Of a DNA stretch of 64,000 bases, positions 12,192-22,603 are shown in pieces (position 1 is the first letter of the stretch; every line of letters begins with the position of its first letter). The notes under the pieces are model-generated. The model had not been told where the DNA came from and did no database searches. It worked only from the letters and a program-made list of their open reading frames with translations. The stretch is taken from positions 62,001 to 126,000 of the forward strand of contig NZ_JFHN01000045.1 of NCBI RefSeq assembly GCF_000590885.1, given 5' to 3'. Made by a program: the position numbers and the translations under genes. Origin of the DNA: Erwinia mallotivora (GTDB lineage Bacteria; Pseudomonadota; Gammaproteobacteria; Enterobacterales; Enterobacteriaceae).

Positions 12192-12317
12192 CTTTCCCTT
12201 AGAGTTATTTTTCAAATATACTGTGTGCATCATCAGAGGCACTGACAGCGGGTTTTGAAAAAAATTCTTCTGGATTGTGCCGAACCGCCATTTATGGCGT
12301 ACAGGGTCCAGTCGCAT

Positions 12318-12344
12318 AAAGCCCCGAATTTTCGGGGTTTTTTG
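12318..12344 (+). terminator. Leader terminator 1 downstream of initiator tRNA
   Basis: CCCCGAA (12322-12328) / TTCGGGG (12331-12337), then seven T residues. It lies between the tRNA and rimP and would end part of the transcripts. In E. coli, readthrough at such leader terminators is where NusA feeds back on its own operon. Confidence 0.85.
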
Positions 12345-12364
12345 TTATCAGGAAACAGTAAACT

Positions 12365-12386
12365 GGGCTATTAAGCCCTTTTTTTA
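12365..12386 (+). terminator. Leader terminator 2 upstream of rimP
   Basis: GGGCT (12365-12369) / AGCCC (12374-12378) with a 4-base loop and a T7 run. The stem is short; a second attenuator-like element 17 bases before the rimP start. Confidence 0.65.
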
Positions 12387-12402
12387 TGTCTTGGGGGTGG
12401 GA

Positions 12403-12855
12403 TTGTCCACATTAGAGCAAAAATTAACAGAGCTGATTTCAGCACCGGTAGAAGCGTTAGGCTTTGAACTGGTCGGTATTGAATTTGTACGCGGCCGCAC
12501 TTCTACGTTGCGCATCTATATTGATAGTGAAAATGGCATCACTGTTGACGATTGCGCTGATGTCAGTCACCAGGTCAGTGCCGTGTTTGATGTTGAGGAT
12601 CCCATCACCGTAGCTTACAACCTTGAAGTCTCCTCACCAGGCCTTGACCGCCCACTCTTTACCGCAGAGCATTATGCACGATTTACCGGTGAAGAAGTGA
12701 GCCTGGTGTTACGCATGGCCGTGCAGAACCGCCGCAAATGGCAGGGGATCATCAAATCAGTCGAGGGTGAGATGATTACGGTTGCCGTTGAGGGTAACGA
12801 CGAAGTGTTCGCGCTGAGCAATATCCAGAAGGCGAACCTGGTTCCCCACTTTTAA
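12403..12855 (+). CDS. rimP: Ribosome maturation factor RimP
   Basis: 150 residues starting at TTG ([28 protein letters not shown]), the E. coli start. A purine-rich GGGGG at 12393-12397 precedes it. The open frame continues upstream through the leader terminators, which argues against an earlier start. Two domains: an alpha/beta N-terminal half ([15 protein letters not shown]...DCADVS) and an SH3-like C-terminal half. It acts in 30S maturation before S12 and S19 join. First protein gene of the rimP-nusA-infB operon. Confidence 0.95.
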   Translation: MSTLEQKLTELISAPVEALGFELVGIEFVRGRTSTLRIYIDSENGITVDDCADVSHQVSAVFDVEDPITVAYNLEVSSPGLDRPLFTAEHYARFTGEEVSLVLRMAVQNRRKWQGIIKSVEGEMITVAVEGNDEVFALSNIQKANLVPHF

Positions 12856-12879
12856 AAGTTCGGATTGAGGCATACCAGG

Positions 12880-14385
12880 ATGAACAAAGAAATCTTAGCT
12901 GTAGTCGAGGCCGTATCTAACGAGAAATCCCTCCCGCGCGAGAAGATTTTCGAGGCACTGGAGAGTGCGCTGGCCACGGCAACCAAAAAGAAATACGAGC
13001 AGGAAATCGATGTGCGTGTCAGCATTGACCGCAAAAGTGGTGATTTTGAAACCTTCCGTCGCTGGCTGATTGTTGATGAAGTCACTATGCCAACCCGTGA
13101 AATCACCCTTGAAGCTGCGCGTTTTGAAGATGAATCGCTGAATGCGGGTGAGTTTGTTGAAGATCAGATTGAGTCGGTGACCTTTGATCGTATCACCACG
13201 CAGACTGCCAAACAGGTGATTGTCCAGAAAGTGCGCGAAGCCGAGCGTGCGATGGTGGTCGATCAGTTCCGTGAGCAGGAAGGTGAAATTATCACCGGCG
13301 TGGTGAAAAAGGTTAACCGCGACAATATTTCCCTCGAAGTCCGGCCAAACGATGGTTCAAGTACCAACGCTGAAGCAGTCATTATCCGCGAAGATATGCT
13401 GCCGCGTGAAAACTTCCGTCCGGGCGACCGTATTCGTGGGGTACTTTATGCGGTGCGTCCTGAAGCTCGCGGTGCACAGCTCTTTGTCAGCCGTTCTAAA
13501 CCCGAAATGCTGATTGAACTGTTTCGTATCGAAGTACCGGAAATCGCGGAAGAGGTGCTTGAAATCAAAGCTGCGGCGCGTGATCCAGGTTCACGAGCTA
13601 AAATCGCGGTGAAAACCAATGATAAGCGTATTGATCCGGTCGGCGCTTGCGTGGGTATGCGTGGTGCGCGTGTTCAGGCGGTTTCCAGTGAGTTGGGTGG
13701 CGAACGTATTGACATCGTGTTGTGGGACGATAATCCGGCACAGTTTGTGATCAATGCCATGGCCCCGGCAGATGTCGCCTCTATTGTGGTTGATGAAGAT
13801 AACCACACGATGGATATCGCTGTCGAAGCCGGAAATCTGGCTCAGGCGATTGGCCGAAATGGTCAAAACGTTCGTCTCGCGGCGCAGCTGAGCGGCTGGG
13901 AACTGAATGTGATGACGGTAGACGATCTACAGGCCAAGCATCAGGCTGAAGCTCATGCAGCCATCGATGTCTTTACCCGTCATCTTGATATTGATGAGGA
14001 TTTTGCGACCGTTCTGGTTGAAGAGGGCTTCTCTTCTCTTGAAGAGCTGGCTTACGTTCCGATTAACGAGCTGCTTGAAATTGACGGTCTGGATGAAGAG
14101 ACCATTGAAGCGCTGCGTGATCGTGCAAAAAATGCGTTAACCACACTTGCTCTGGAAAAAGCAGAGAGTCAGGGCACAAACCTGCCAGCAGATGATTTGC
14201 TTAATCTGGAAGGTCTGGATCGTGAACTGGCATTTAAGCTGGCAGCGATGGGCGTTTGTACGCTGGAAGATCTTGCCGAGCAGGGTGTTGACGACCTGTC
14301 AGATATTGAGGGCCTGAGCGATGAGCAGGCTGGGGAGCTAATTATGGCTGCCAGAAATATCTGTTGGTTCGGTGACGACGCATAA
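12880..14385 (+). CDS. nusA: Transcription termination/antitermination factor NusA
   Basis: 501 residues from [21 protein letters not shown]. An ATG 15 bases upstream is discarded; AGGA precedes 12880. Domains: RNAP-binding N domain (1 to about 130), S1 (about 135-200), KH1 and KH2 ([26 protein letters not shown]) and two acidic repeats at about 365-420 and 440-495. It controls pausing, termination and antitermination and binds alpha-CTD and lambda N. The leader terminators upstream fit its autoregulation. Six residues longer than E. coli NusA. Confidence 0.97.
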   Translation: MNKEILAVVEAVSNEKSLPREKIFEALESALATATKKKYEQEIDVRVSIDRKSGDFETFRRWLIVDEVTMPTREITLEAARFEDESLNAGEFVEDQIESVTFDRITTQTAKQVIVQKVREAERAMVVDQFREQEGEIITGVVKKVNRDNISLEVRPNDGSSTNAEAVIIREDMLPRENFRPGDRIRGVLYAVRPEARGAQLFVSRSKPEMLIELFRIEVPEIAEEVLEIKAAARDPGSRAKIAVKTNDKRIDPVGACVGMRGARVQAVSSELGGERIDIVLWDDNPAQFVINAMAPADVASIVVDEDNHTMDIAVEAGNLAQAIGRNGQNVRLAAQLSGWELNVMTVDDLQAKHQAEAHAAIDVFTRHLDIDEDFATVLVEEGFSSLEELAYVPINELLEIDGLDEETIEALRDRAKNALTTLALEKAESQGTNLPADDLLNLEGLDRELAFKLAAMGVCTLEDLAEQGVDDLSDIEGLSDEQAGELIMAARNICWFGDDA

Positions 14386-14409
14386 CAAACTGTAGCAGGA
14401 AGGAACAGC

Positions 14410-17100
14410 ATGACAGATGTAACCGTAAAATCGCTGGCCGCAGAAATTCAGACTCCGGTAGAACGCCTGGTACAGCAATTCGCTGATGCAGGGATCCGCA
14501 AGTCTGCCACAGACTCTGTGACACAGCAGGAAAAAGAGACCCTTCTCACTCATTTGAACCGTGCCCAAAATGGCGGTTCTGGTAAGCTGACTTTACAGCG
14601 CAAAACGCGCAGTACCTTGAATATTCCAGGCACCGGGGGTAAAAGTAAATCGGTGCAAATTGAAGTCCGCAAAAAACGCACTTATGTAAAAGGTGACGCT
14701 GCTGAAGCTGAACAAGCGGAAGCAGAAGAGCAGGCACAGCGTGAAGCGGAAGAACAGGCTCGTCGCGAGGCTGAAGACAAAGCCCAGCGCGAAGCTCAGG
14801 ATAAAGCGAAGCGTGAAGCCGAGGAGCAGGCTAAACGTGAGGCAGCTGAAAAAGCCAAACGCGAAGCAGCGGAAAAAGACAAAGTGAGCAATCAACATAC
14901 TGACGAAATGGCCCGGGCAAACCAATCTGAAAAAGCCCGACGGGAAGCTGAAGCTGCTGAACTCAAGCACAAGGCTGAACAGGAAGCGCGTCGTAAGATT
15001 GAAGAAGATGCCAAACGCGTAGCTGAAGAAGCCCGTAAAATGGCGGAAGAAAAAGGGTCCGAGTGGGCTGAGGCGGAGAAAGAAGTGGAAGACACATCCG
15101 ACTACCATGTGACCACGTCTTCGCATGCCCGTCAGGCAGAAGATGAAAACGACGCGCAGGTTGAAGGCGATCGTCGTTCACGCGCTGCGCGTCCGGCAAA
15201 AGCACCGCGTCAGAAGAAAGGTAACAAACACTCTGAAGCTAAAACCGACCGTGAAGAAGCGCGTGCGCAATTCCGTGGCGGCAAAGGCGGCAAGCGTAAG
15301 CCAAGCGCATTGCAGCAGGGTTTCAACAAGCCTGTTCAGGCGGTTAACCGCGACGTGATTATCGGCGAAACTATTACCGTTGCCGAACTTGCCAATAAAA
15401 TGGCGGTGAAAGGCTCCCAGGTCATCAAAGTCATGATGAAAATGGGGGCTATGGCCACCATTAATCAGGTGATTGATCAGGAGACAGCTCAACTGGTGGC
15501 AGAAGAGATGGGTCACAAAGTGACGCTGCGCCGTGAGAATGAGTTGGAAGAAGCGGTAATGAGCGATCGTGACACCGACGCAGCAATGGAGTCCCGCGCG
15601 CCGGTTGTGACCATTATGGGCCACGTTGACCACGGTAAAACGTCCCTGCTGGATTACATCCGTTCTACCAAAGTGGCCTCTGGCGAAGCGGGCGGTATTA
15701 CCCAGCATATTGGTGCTTACCACGTTGAAACTGACAATGGGATGATCACGTTCCTGGATACCCCAGGCCATGCTGCTTTTACCGCAATGCGTGCTCGTGG
15801 TGCTCAGGCAACGGACATCGTTATTCTGGTGGTCGCAGCCGATGATGGCGTAATGCCACAGACTATCGAAGCTATCCAGCATGCTAAAGCGGCGAAAGTG
15901 CCGGTTGTCGTTGCTGTTAACAAAATCGATAAGCCAGAAGCGGATCCCGATCGCGTTAAAAATGAACTGACTCAATATGGCATCATCCCGGAAGAGTGGG
16001 GCGGTGAGAACATGTTCGTCAGCGTCTCTGCGAAAGCGGGTACCGGCATAGATGAATTGTTAAACGCTATTCTGTTGCAGGCTGAAGTTCTGGAACTGAC
16101 CGCTGTGCGCCAGGGTATGGCAAGCGGTGTGGTAATCGAATCCTTCCTTGATAAAGGTCGTGGTCCGGTTGCTACGGTGCTGGTCCGCGAAGGTACGCTC
16201 AACAAAGGCGATATCGTATTGTGCGGCTTTGAATACGGCCGTGTTCGTGCGATGCGTGATGAACTGGGGCGTGAAGTGCTGGAAGCTGGCCCGTCAATTC
16301 CGGTGGAAATTCTCGGCCTGTCAGGCGTTCCTGCTGCGGGTGATGAAGCGACAGTGGTGCGTGACGAGAAAAAAGCCCGTGAAGTGGCGTTGTATCGTCA
16401 GGGTAAATTCCGTGAAGTTAAACTCGCGCGTCAGCAGAAATCCAAGTTGGAAAACATGTTTGCCAACATGGCTGAAGGCGAAGTTTCTGAACTTAACATC
16501 GTGCTGAAAGCTGATGTTCAGGGCTCTGTTGAGGCTATCTCTGACTCGCTGTTGAAGCTTTCTACCGACGAAGTGAAAGTCAAAATTGTTGGTTCCGGCG
16601 TGGGTGGGATCACCGAGACCGATGCCACTCTGGCGGCGGCATCCAATGCAATCCTCGTTGGATTCAACGTACGTGCTGATGCGTCTGCCCGTCGTGTGAT
16701 TGATTCAGAGAGCCTGGATCTGCGTTACTACTCTGTCATCTATAACCTGATAGACGAAGTTAAGCAGGCAATGAGCGGTATGCTGGCACCAGAGTACAAG
16801 CAGCAGATTATTGGCCTGGCTGAGGTGCGCGATGTGTTCAAATCACCGAAATTTGGTGCTATCGCCGGCTGTATGGTAACGGAAGGCAATATTAAGCGTC
16901 ATAACCCGATCCGTGTTCTTCGCGACAACGTGGTTATCTATGAAGGCGAGCTGGAATCCCTGCGTCGCTTCAAAGATGATGTTAACGAAGTTCGCAACGG
17001 CATGGAGTGTGGTATCGGCGTGAAAAACTACAACGACGTGCGCGTTGGCGATATGATCGAAGTATTTGAAATTATTGAGATCCAGCGCACTATCGCCTGA
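14410..17100 (+). CDS. infB: Translation initiation factor IF-2
   Basis: 896 residues. N-terminal domain ([29 protein letters not shown]), then a charged region with six tandem 8-residue repeats (109-156), a second IF2-N subdomain near 320-370, the G domain ([27 protein letters not shown]), and domains II-IV carrying the fMet-tRNA binding fold. It delivers fMet-tRNA to the 30S subunit and promotes subunit joining. GTG at codon 159 corresponds to the E. coli internal start that gives the shorter IF2 form. nusA ends 24 bases upstream. Confidence 0.98.
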   Translation: MTDVTVKSLAAEIQTPVERLVQQFADAGIRKSATDSVTQQEKETLLTHLNRAQNGGSGKLTLQRKTRSTLNIPGTGGKSKSVQIEVRKKRTYVKGDAAEAEQAEAEEQAQREAEEQARREAEDKAQREAQDKAKREAEEQAKREAAEKAKREAAEKDKVSNQHTDEMARANQSEKARREAEAAELKHKAEQEARRKIEEDAKRVAEEARKMAEEKGSEWAEAEKEVEDTSDYHVTTSSHARQAEDENDAQVEGDRRSRAARPAKAPRQKKGNKHSEAKTDREEARAQFRGGKGGKRKPSALQQGFNKPVQAVNRDVIIGETITVAELANKMAVKGSQVIKVMMKMGAMATINQVIDQETAQLVAEEMGHKVTLRRENELEEAVMSDRDTDAAMESRAPVVTIMGHVDHGKTSLLDYIRSTKVASGEAGGITQHIGAYHVETDNGMITFLDTPGHAAFTAMRARGAQATDIVILVVAADDGVMPQTIEAIQHAKAAKVPVVVAVNKIDKPEADPDRVKNELTQYGIIPEEWGGENMFVSVSAKAGTGIDELLNAILLQAEVLELTAVRQGMASGVVIESFLDKGRGPVATVLVREGTLNKGDIVLCGFEYGRVRAMRDELGREVLEAGPSIPVEILGLSGVPAAGDEATVVRDEKKAREVALYRQGKFREVKLARQQKSKLENMFANMAEGEVSELNIVLKADVQGSVEAISDSLLKLSTDEVKVKIVGSGVGGITETDATLAAASNAILVGFNVRADASARRVIDSESLDLRYYSVIYNLIDEVKQAMSGMLAPEYKQQIIGLAEVRDVFKSPKFGAIAGCMVTEGNIKRHNPIRVLRDNVVIYEGELESLRRFKDDVNEVRNGMECGIGVKNYNDVRVGDMIEVFEIIEIQRTIA
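14734..14877 (+). repeat. Six tandem 24-base repeats within infB
   Basis: Codons 109-156 form six in-register copies of an 8-residue unit (AxREAxxx: [48 protein letters not shown]). This is a single charged alpha helix. Copy number is a likely site of length variation between strains. Confidence 0.85.
14884..14886 (+). promoter_or_regulatory. Probable internal GTG start of IF2-beta
   Basis: GTG at infB codon 159 (context DKVSNQ) matches the position and sequence context of the internal initiation codon used in E. coli for the shorter IF2 isoform. It falls directly after the tandem repeats. Inferred by homology. Confidence 0.6.
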
Positions 17101-17125
17101 TTGCCGCTTTAAAAGTGACTGAGTT

Positions 17126-17146
17126 GGGAGGCCCACCGGGCCTCCC
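17126..17146 (+). terminator. GC-rich hairpin between infB and rbfA
   Basis: GGGAGGCCC / GGGCCTCCC with loop ACC: a 9-bp perfect stem but no T run. It may be a Rho-assisted or processing hairpin rather than a true terminator; rbfA starts 108 bases later. Confidence 0.6.
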
Positions 17147-17253
17147 ACTGTTAATATCCCACCAATTTATCTTCCACCCTGATTACGAACGATTGTTCTA
17201 CGACGGTCTCACGAGTAAAGGTGGGATAAAGCCTTAATTTGGAGAGAATAATT

Positions 17254-17655
17254 ATGGCGAAAGAATTTGGTCGTCCACAGCGTGTTTCCCAGGAATTGCA
17301 GAAAGAGATCGCTATTATTTTACAACGCGAGATTAAAGACCCGCGACTGGGCATGATGGTTACCGTCTCTGGTGTTGATGTTTCCCGCGATCTTGCCTAT
17401 GCCAAAGTGTTTGTCACCTTTTTGAATGACAAAGATGAAGATGCTATCAAAGCCGGTTTACGTGCACTGGGCGATGCATCTGGTTATATCCGCACGTTGT
17501 TAGGCAAAGCGATGCGCTTGCGAATCGTGCCTGAACTCACCTTCTTTTACGATAACTCATTGGTTGAAGGGATGCGCATGTCTAACCTTGTGACTAACGT
17601 GGTAAAAAGCGATGCTGAGCGCCGTGGTTCTGCGGAAGAAGACCAGGAGGAGTAA
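17254..17655 (+). CDS. rbfA: 30S ribosome-binding factor RbfA
   Basis: 133 residues from [20 protein letters not shown], the E. coli start and length. An upstream ATG (17239) overlaps the GGAGAG ribosome binding site and is rejected. A small KH-like fold with the family segment [25 protein letters not shown] (interrupted here for brevity after DVSRDL). It binds immature 30S near the 5' end of 16S rRNA; a cold-shock gene in E. coli. Its stop overlaps the truB ATG by one base. Confidence 0.96.
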   Translation: MAKEFGRPQRVSQELQKEIAIILQREIKDPRLGMMVTVSGVDVSRDLAYAKVFVTFLNDKDEDAIKAGLRALGDASGYIRTLLGKAMRLRIVPELTFFYDNSLVEGMRMSNLVTNVVKSDAERRGSAEEDQEE

Positions 17656-18599
17656 TGAGTCGTCCTCGTCGTCGTGGTCGCGATGTGCATGGCGTATTGT
17701 TACTGGATAAGCCTCAGGGACTTTCCTCCAATGATGCGTTGCAGAAGGTCAAACGTCTGTTCAGCGCCAATCGTGCCGGGCATACCGGTGCACTTGATCC
17801 GCTGGCTACCGGCATGTTGCCGATTTGTCTGGGTGAGGCCACTAAATTTTCCCGCTATCTGCTTGATTCAGATAAACGCTACCGGGTAATTGCCCGGCTG
17901 GGACAGCGCACCGATACTTCTGATGCTGATGGTCAAATCATCAGTGAGCGCCCGCTAAACTTCACACAACAACAGCTTGACGACGCTATTGATCGTTTCC
18001 GTGGTGAAACGCAGCAGGTGCCGTCAATGTACTCCGCGCTGAAGTATCAGGGCCGAAAATTGTATGAGTACGCGCGTGAGGGAATTGACGTTCCACGTGA
18101 GTCCCGGAGCATCGTGGTCTATGAGTTGAAGTTCATTCGCTGGGAAGGCAATGAACTGGAGCTGGAAATTCACTGCTCAAAGGGTACTTACATTCGCACC
18201 ATCACCGATGATTTGGGTGAGATGCTTGGCTGTGGCGCACATGTCATCTACCTGCGTCGTTTACAGGTTGCCACATACCCGATTGCTGGCATGGTCACTC
18301 TTGAACAGCTCGTCACGTTGAACGAAGAAGCACTGCGCAGCGAGCGCCCTGCTGCTGATTTACTTGACCCACTTCTGATGCCTCTGGACAGTCCGGCAGC
18401 AGCTTATCCTGAAGTTAATCTGTTGAATGCGGCTGCGGCTTATTTTAAACAGGGGCAACCTGTGCAAGTGCCTCATGTGCCAGCCAAAGGTTTGGTTCGT
18501 GTTACTGAGGGCTCAGATCATAAGTTCATCGGTATGGCCGAGATCATTGATGATGGTCGGGTTGCACCACGTCGCCTGGTTGTAGAATATTCCGAGTAG
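17655..18599 (+). CDS. truB: tRNA pseudouridine-55 synthase
   Basis: 314 residues. The catalytic Asp is D48 in [15 protein letters not shown]. Further TruB motifs are [19 protein letters not shown] and [10 protein letters not shown]. The C-terminal PUA-like domain ends [13 protein letters not shown]. It makes pseudouridine at position 55 in the T loop of elongator tRNAs. The start overlaps the rbfA stop, indicating translational coupling. Confidence 0.97.
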   Translation: MSRPRRRGRDVHGVLLLDKPQGLSSNDALQKVKRLFSANRAGHTGALDPLATGMLPICLGEATKFSRYLLDSDKRYRVIARLGQRTDTSDADGQIISERPLNFTQQQLDDAIDRFRGETQQVPSMYSALKYQGRKLYEYAREGIDVPRESRSIVVYELKFIRWEGNELELEIHCSKGTYIRTITDDLGEMLGCGAHVIYLRRLQVATYPIAGMVTLEQLVTLNEEALRSERPAADLLDPLLMPLDSPAAAYPEVNLLNAAAAYFKQGQPVQVPHVPAKGLVRVTEGSDHKFIGMAEIIDDGRVAPRRLVVEYSE

Positions 18600-18707
18600 T
18601 CATTTGCGTAAGCGTCTTGCTAAGAGTAGAATGGCGCGGCTTTAACGCTGGGTTGCTGAATTAGAGATCGGCACCTGTACATTTATCTTAAAATTTGGAG
18701 TTGAATA

Positions 18708-18977
18708 ATGTCTCTAAGTGTTAAAACTAAGGCACAAATCATTGCGGATTTTGGCCGTGACGCAAACGACAGTGGTTCTACCGAAGTTCAGGTTGCTCTG
18801 CTGACTGCTCAGATTAACCACCTGCAAGGTCACTTCTCTGAGCACAAGAAAGATCACCACAGCCGTCGCGGTCTGCTGCGTATGGTTTCCCAGCGTCGTA
18901 AGCTGCTGGATTACCTGAAGCGTAAAGATGTTGCACGTTACACCAGCCTGATCGAGCGTCTGGGTCTGCGTCGCTAA
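18708..18977 (+). CDS. rpsO: 30S ribosomal protein S15
   Basis: 89 residues beginning [28 protein letters not shown]; the four-helix S15 fold with the rRNA-contact motif [16 protein letters not shown]. It binds 16S rRNA h22 early in assembly. TTGGAG precedes the ATG. In E. coli the start region forms a pseudoknot through which S15 represses its own mRNA; I did not fold it here. Followed by the rpsO terminator at 19058. Confidence 0.98.
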   Translation: MSLSVKTKAQIIADFGRDANDSGSTEVQVALLTAQINHLQGHFSEHKKDHHSRRGLLRMVSQRRKLLDYLKRKDVARYTSLIERLGLRR

Positions 18978-19057
18978 GTCTTAAGAATCAGTCAGGCCTT
19001 TAAGTGTATTCTGATAGGGAATACGGGCAATCAGACAGATTCGTGCGAGTTTCGTTA

Positions 19058-19084
19058 AAAAGGGGCCTTTATGGCCCCTTTTTT
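19058..19084 (+). terminator. rpsO terminator
   Basis: AAGGGGCC (19060-19067) TTTAT GGCCCCTT (19073-19080) followed by TTTT. It separates rpsO from pnp, with partial readthrough into pnp known in E. coli. Confidence 0.92.
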
Positions 19085-19156
19085 CAGGCAGTCGGCAGCA
19101 ATCCAGGTCAAACTATTGTATTGTTGCTCAGTGTGATCTTCAGTTGCAGAGATTCG

Positions 19157-19212
19157 CGCGGCTAATGAGAGGCTTTGTCCCGGGTGGGGATTAAGGGTTG
19201 TCATTAGTCGCG
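19157..19212 (+). promoter_or_regulatory. Long helix in the pnp leader (probable RNase III site)
   Basis: CGCGGCTAATGA (19157-19168) pairs with TCATTAGTCGCG (19201-19212), 12 continuous pairs including one G-U, across a 32-base loop. It lies 68 bases upstream of the pnp start. In E. coli, RNase III cuts the corresponding leader helix and PNPase then represses its own mRNA. The small RNA SraG/PsrO of E. coli also maps to this interval; I cannot define its ends here. Confidence 0.75.
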
Positions 19213-19280
19213 AGGATGCAGATGAGGATTTGAAATCCACGGCAGGGTCAGTGCCTTGCCATGACGTTAAGGACAAAATT

Positions 19281-21410
19281 TTGCTGAACCCGATCGTTAA
19301 AAAATTCCAGTATGGTCAGCATACCGTTACCCTTGAGACCGGTATGATGGCTCGCCAGGCAACAGCCGCCGTAATGGTAAGTATGGATGACACTGCCGTG
19401 TTCGTTACTGTTGTCGGTCAGAAAAAAGCTAAACCCGGCCAGGACTTTTTTCCTCTTACCGTGAACTATCAGGAACGTACATACGCAGCCGGTCGTATTC
19501 CGGGGAGTTTCTTCCGTCGTGAAGGTCGTCCTAGTGAAGGTGAAACACTCACCGCGCGTCTGATCGATCGCCCTGTTCGTCCACTGTTCCCGGAAGGATT
19601 TGTGAATGAGGTACAGGTCATTGCCACTGTGGTTTCAGTTAACCCACAGGTGAATCCTGATATCGTGGCTATGATTGGTGCTTCTGCGGCACTGAGTTTG
19701 TCTGGTATTCCTTTTAATGGCCCAATCGGCGCGGCTCGTGTGGGTTATATTAACGACCAGTATGTGCTGAATCCAACCTCAGATGAGCTGCTGGAAAGTA
19801 AGCTTGATCTGGTGGTGGCGGGAACACAGGGCGCTGTGCTGATGGTTGAATCTGAAGCTGAATTGCTGAGTGAAGATCAGATGCTGGGCGCGGTCGTGTT
19901 TGGTCACGATCAACAGCAGGTGGTGATTGAAAACATCAATGCACTTGTCGCTGAAGCGGGTAAACCTCGTTGGGACTGGCAACCTGAAGCTGTCAATGAA
20001 TCGTTGCATTCACGTATCTCTGCTCTGGCAGAATCCCGTCTGAGCGACGCCTACCGCATCACTGAAAAGCAAGAGCGTTATGCGCAGGTAGATGTCATTA
20101 AATCAGAAGTGACTGCGGCACTGCTGGCTGAAGATGCAGCGCTGGATGAAGCTGAAATCGGCGATATTCTTCACAGCCTTGAAAAGAGTGTGGTGCGCAG
20201 TCGCATCCTGCGTGGTGAACCGCGTATCGATGGTCGTGAAAAAGATATGATCCGTGGTCTGGATGTGCGTACCGGCGTGTTGCCACGTACTCACGGTTCC
20301 GCACTGTTTACGCGTGGTGAAACTCAGGCACTGGTAACGGCAACGCTGGGAACCGCCCGCGATGCGCAAAGTCTGGATGAGCTGATGGGTGAGCGCACCG
20401 ATAGCTTCCTCTTCCATTATAATTTCCCTCCTTATTCTGTGGGTGAAACCGGCATGGTGGGTTCGCCTAAGCGTCGTGAAATTGGTCACGGGCGCCTGGC
20501 TAAGCGTGGCGTGTTAGCAGTAATGCCGAAGGGTGACGCCTTCCCGTACACCGTGCGTGTGGTGTCCGAGATCACTGAGTCAAACGGTTCATCTTCTATG
20601 GCGTCCGTTTGTGGTGCTTCTCTGGCTTTGATGGACGCAGGTGTGCCAATCAAAGCTGCTGTAGCCGGTATCGCGATGGGGCTGGTGAAAGAAGGTGACA
20701 ACTTTGTGGTGTTGTCCGATATCCTCGGTGATGAAGATCACCTGGGCGATATGGACTTCAAAGTGGCGGGTAGCCGTGAAGGTATCTCTGCGCTGCAAAT
20801 GGATATTAAAATTGAGGGCATTACCCGTGAAATCATGCAGGTAGCCCTGAATCAGGCCAAAGGTGCGCGTCTGCACATTCTCGGCGTTATGGAACAGGCT
20901 ATCAGTACGCCACGTGGTGATATCTCTGAGTTTGCGCCACGCATCCATACCATCAAAATCAGCCCGGACAAAATTAAAGACGTGATTGGTAAAGGCGGTT
21001 CAGTCATTCGGGCGCTGACTGAGGAAACCGGCACCACTATTGAAATTGAAGATGACGGTACGGTGAAAATTGCCGCTACCGATGGCGACAAAGCGAAATT
21101 TGCTATCCGTCGCATCGAAGAAATTACCGCTGAAATCGAAGTGGGCCGCATTTATAACGGTAAAGTGACCCGCATCGTAGACTTTGGTGCCTTTGTGGCA
21201 ATCGGTGGCGGTAAAGAAGGTCTGGTGCATATTTCGCAAATCGCTGACAAGCGTGTAGAGAAAGTGACTGACTATCTGCAAATGGGACAGGAAGTACCAG
21301 TTAAAGTGCTGGAAGTTGATCGCCAGGGCCGTGTTCGCCTGAGCATCAAAGAAGCCACCGTGCAGGCTGAGCCTGAAGCGGCAACTGCGACTGGTCCTGA
21401 AGCAGAATAA
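19281..21410 (+). CDS. pnp: Polyribonucleotide nucleotidyltransferase (PNPase)
   Basis: 709 residues from a TTG codon ([26 protein letters not shown] truncated: [15 protein letters not shown]). AAGG at 19269-19272 is 8 bases upstream; longer in-frame starts lie within the leader helix. Two RNase PH domains (about 1-220 and 310-550, the second with GGxxR-type and DxxxD catalytic segments including [20 protein letters not shown]) are followed by KH ([14 protein letters not shown]) and S1 ([15 protein letters not shown]). It degrades RNA 3' to 5' with phosphate and joins the RNase E degradosome. Confidence 0.96.
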   Translation: MLNPIVKKFQYGQHTVTLETGMMARQATAAVMVSMDDTAVFVTVVGQKKAKPGQDFFPLTVNYQERTYAAGRIPGSFFRREGRPSEGETLTARLIDRPVRPLFPEGFVNEVQVIATVVSVNPQVNPDIVAMIGASAALSLSGIPFNGPIGAARVGYINDQYVLNPTSDELLESKLDLVVAGTQGAVLMVESEAELLSEDQMLGAVVFGHDQQQVVIENINALVAEAGKPRWDWQPEAVNESLHSRISALAESRLSDAYRITEKQERYAQVDVIKSEVTAALLAEDAALDEAEIGDILHSLEKSVVRSRILRGEPRIDGREKDMIRGLDVRTGVLPRTHGSALFTRGETQALVTATLGTARDAQSLDELMGERTDSFLFHYNFPPYSVGETGMVGSPKRREIGHGRLAKRGVLAVMPKGDAFPYTVRVVSEITESNGSSSMASVCGASLALMDAGVPIKAAVAGIAMGLVKEGDNFVVLSDILGDEDHLGDMDFKVAGSREGISALQMDIKIEGITREIMQVALNQAKGARLHILGVMEQAISTPRGDISEFAPRIHTIKISPDKIKDVIGKGGSVIRALTEETGTTIEIEDDGTVKIAATDGDKAKFAIRRIEEITAEIEVGRIYNGKVTRIVDFGAFVAIGGGKEGLVHISQIADKRVEKVTDYLQMGQEVPVKVLEVDRQGRVRLSIKEATVQAEPEAATATGPEAE

Positions 21411-21541
21411 GTTACATCAGACCATGAGTTCTCCATGGTAGCTCCATGGAGAACGGTTTCATCGCGAGGGCAGGACGACACCTTGTGCACGACAGGCGGA
21501 TGAATGGATTTCATCCCATTGTTTGTATTCGGGAGTGGGAA

Positions 21542-22426
21542 ATGAAGCCTTTTTTGCGCTGGTGTTTCGTTGCGACAGCTATCATGCTGGCAGGATGCAG
21601 CAACTCGGATTGGCGTAAGAACGAGGTTCTGGCTGTTCCGTTACAGCCAACCCTGCAACAGGAAGTTATTCTGGCGCGTATGGAACAAATTCTTGCCAGT
21701 CGTGCTCTTACCGATGATGAACGCGCACAGCTGTTATATGAGCGCGGAGTGTTGTATGATAGTCTCGGTCTGAGGGCACTGGCGCGAAATGATTTTTCAC
21801 AAGCGTTATCTGTCAGACCTGATATGCCTGAAGTTTTCAATTATTTAGGTATATATTTAACGCAGGCAGGCAATTTTGATGCTGCCTATGAAGCGTTTGA
21901 TTCTGTACTTGAGCTTGATCCAACTTACAATTACGCGCATTTGAATCGTGGTATTGCCCTGTATTACGGTGGCAGATTCAAATTAGCGCAAGATGATCTG
22001 CTGGCGTTTTATCAAGACGATCCTAACGATCCTTTCCGCAGCCTGTGGCTTTATCTCGATGAACGAGAGATCGATGCCAATAAGGCAGTTATAGCGCTCC
22101 AACAGCGTTACGATAAAGCGGTCAGGGACCAATGGGGATGGAATATTGTCGAGTTCTACCTGGGCAACATTAGCGAAAGCAAGCTGATGGAACGTCTCAA
22201 GGCGGACGCAACGGATAACACCTCGCTCGCTGAACATCTCAGTGAAACCAACTTCTATTTAGGTAAACACTACCTGAGTCTGGGGGAGAAGGATAACGCA
22301 GAAGCGTTGTTCAAGCTGACGGTAGCCAACAATGTTCACAACTTTGTTGAGCACCGGTATGCATTGTTGGAGCTGGCGCTACTCGGCCAGACACAAGACG
22401 ATTTATCAGAATCTGACCAGCAATAG
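21542..22426 (+). CDS. nlpI: Lipoprotein NlpI (TPR adaptor)
   Basis: 294 residues from [20 protein letters not shown], a lipoprotein signal with lipobox LAGC and lipidated C19. The 96-base upstream extension of the open frame is rejected because it precedes the signal peptide; GGGAGTGGGA is the Shine-Dalgarno. TPR repeats are clear ([40 protein letters not shown]). It is an outer-membrane adaptor for the Prc protease and for peptidoglycan hydrolases. Conserved between pnp and deaD. Confidence 0.96.
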   Translation: MKPFLRWCFVATAIMLAGCSNSDWRKNEVLAVPLQPTLQQEVILARMEQILASRALTDDERAQLLYERGVLYDSLGLRALARNDFSQALSVRPDMPEVFNYLGIYLTQAGNFDAAYEAFDSVLELDPTYNYAHLNRGIALYYGGRFKLAQDDLLAFYQDDPNDPFRSLWLYLDEREIDANKAVIALQQRYDKAVRDQWGWNIVEFYLGNISESKLMERLKADATDNTSLAEHLSETNFYLGKHYLSLGEKDNAEALFKLTVANNVHNFVEHRYALLELALLGQTQDDLSESDQQ

Positions 22427-22530
22427 CTGACGAACTTTTATTGCCCGAATTTTCTAAATGTCATCATCTTAGCGGATGAAGGCCTTTTTGTTCGTCGAAA
22501 CCACTAATATGAGCCGGTTCACACTTTTTG

Positions 22531-22587
22531 ATGAAAATGACTGAAAATTTTCACGACGAGTTATGTAGACTGGCCGCCGCAATCTAA
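22531..22587 (+). CDS. yrbN: YrbN-like small ORF upstream of deaD
   Basis: 18 codons: [18 protein letters not shown], stop TAA at 22585-22587, 16 bases before deaD. E. coli annotates a tiny protein YrbN in this position. I identify it by place and by a resemblance I recall rather than by alignment. It may be a translated leader that couples to deaD. The upstream sequence has no strong Shine-Dalgarno; an internal ATG at 22537 is an alternative start. Confidence 0.55.
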   Translation: MKMTENFHDELCRLAAAI

Positions 22588-22603
22588 GAGGCACACGTAC
22601 TAC

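Noticed and set aside
15178-15975. Minus-strand frame opposite infB
   Set aside because: Mirrors the IF2 G-domain codons; no independent support.
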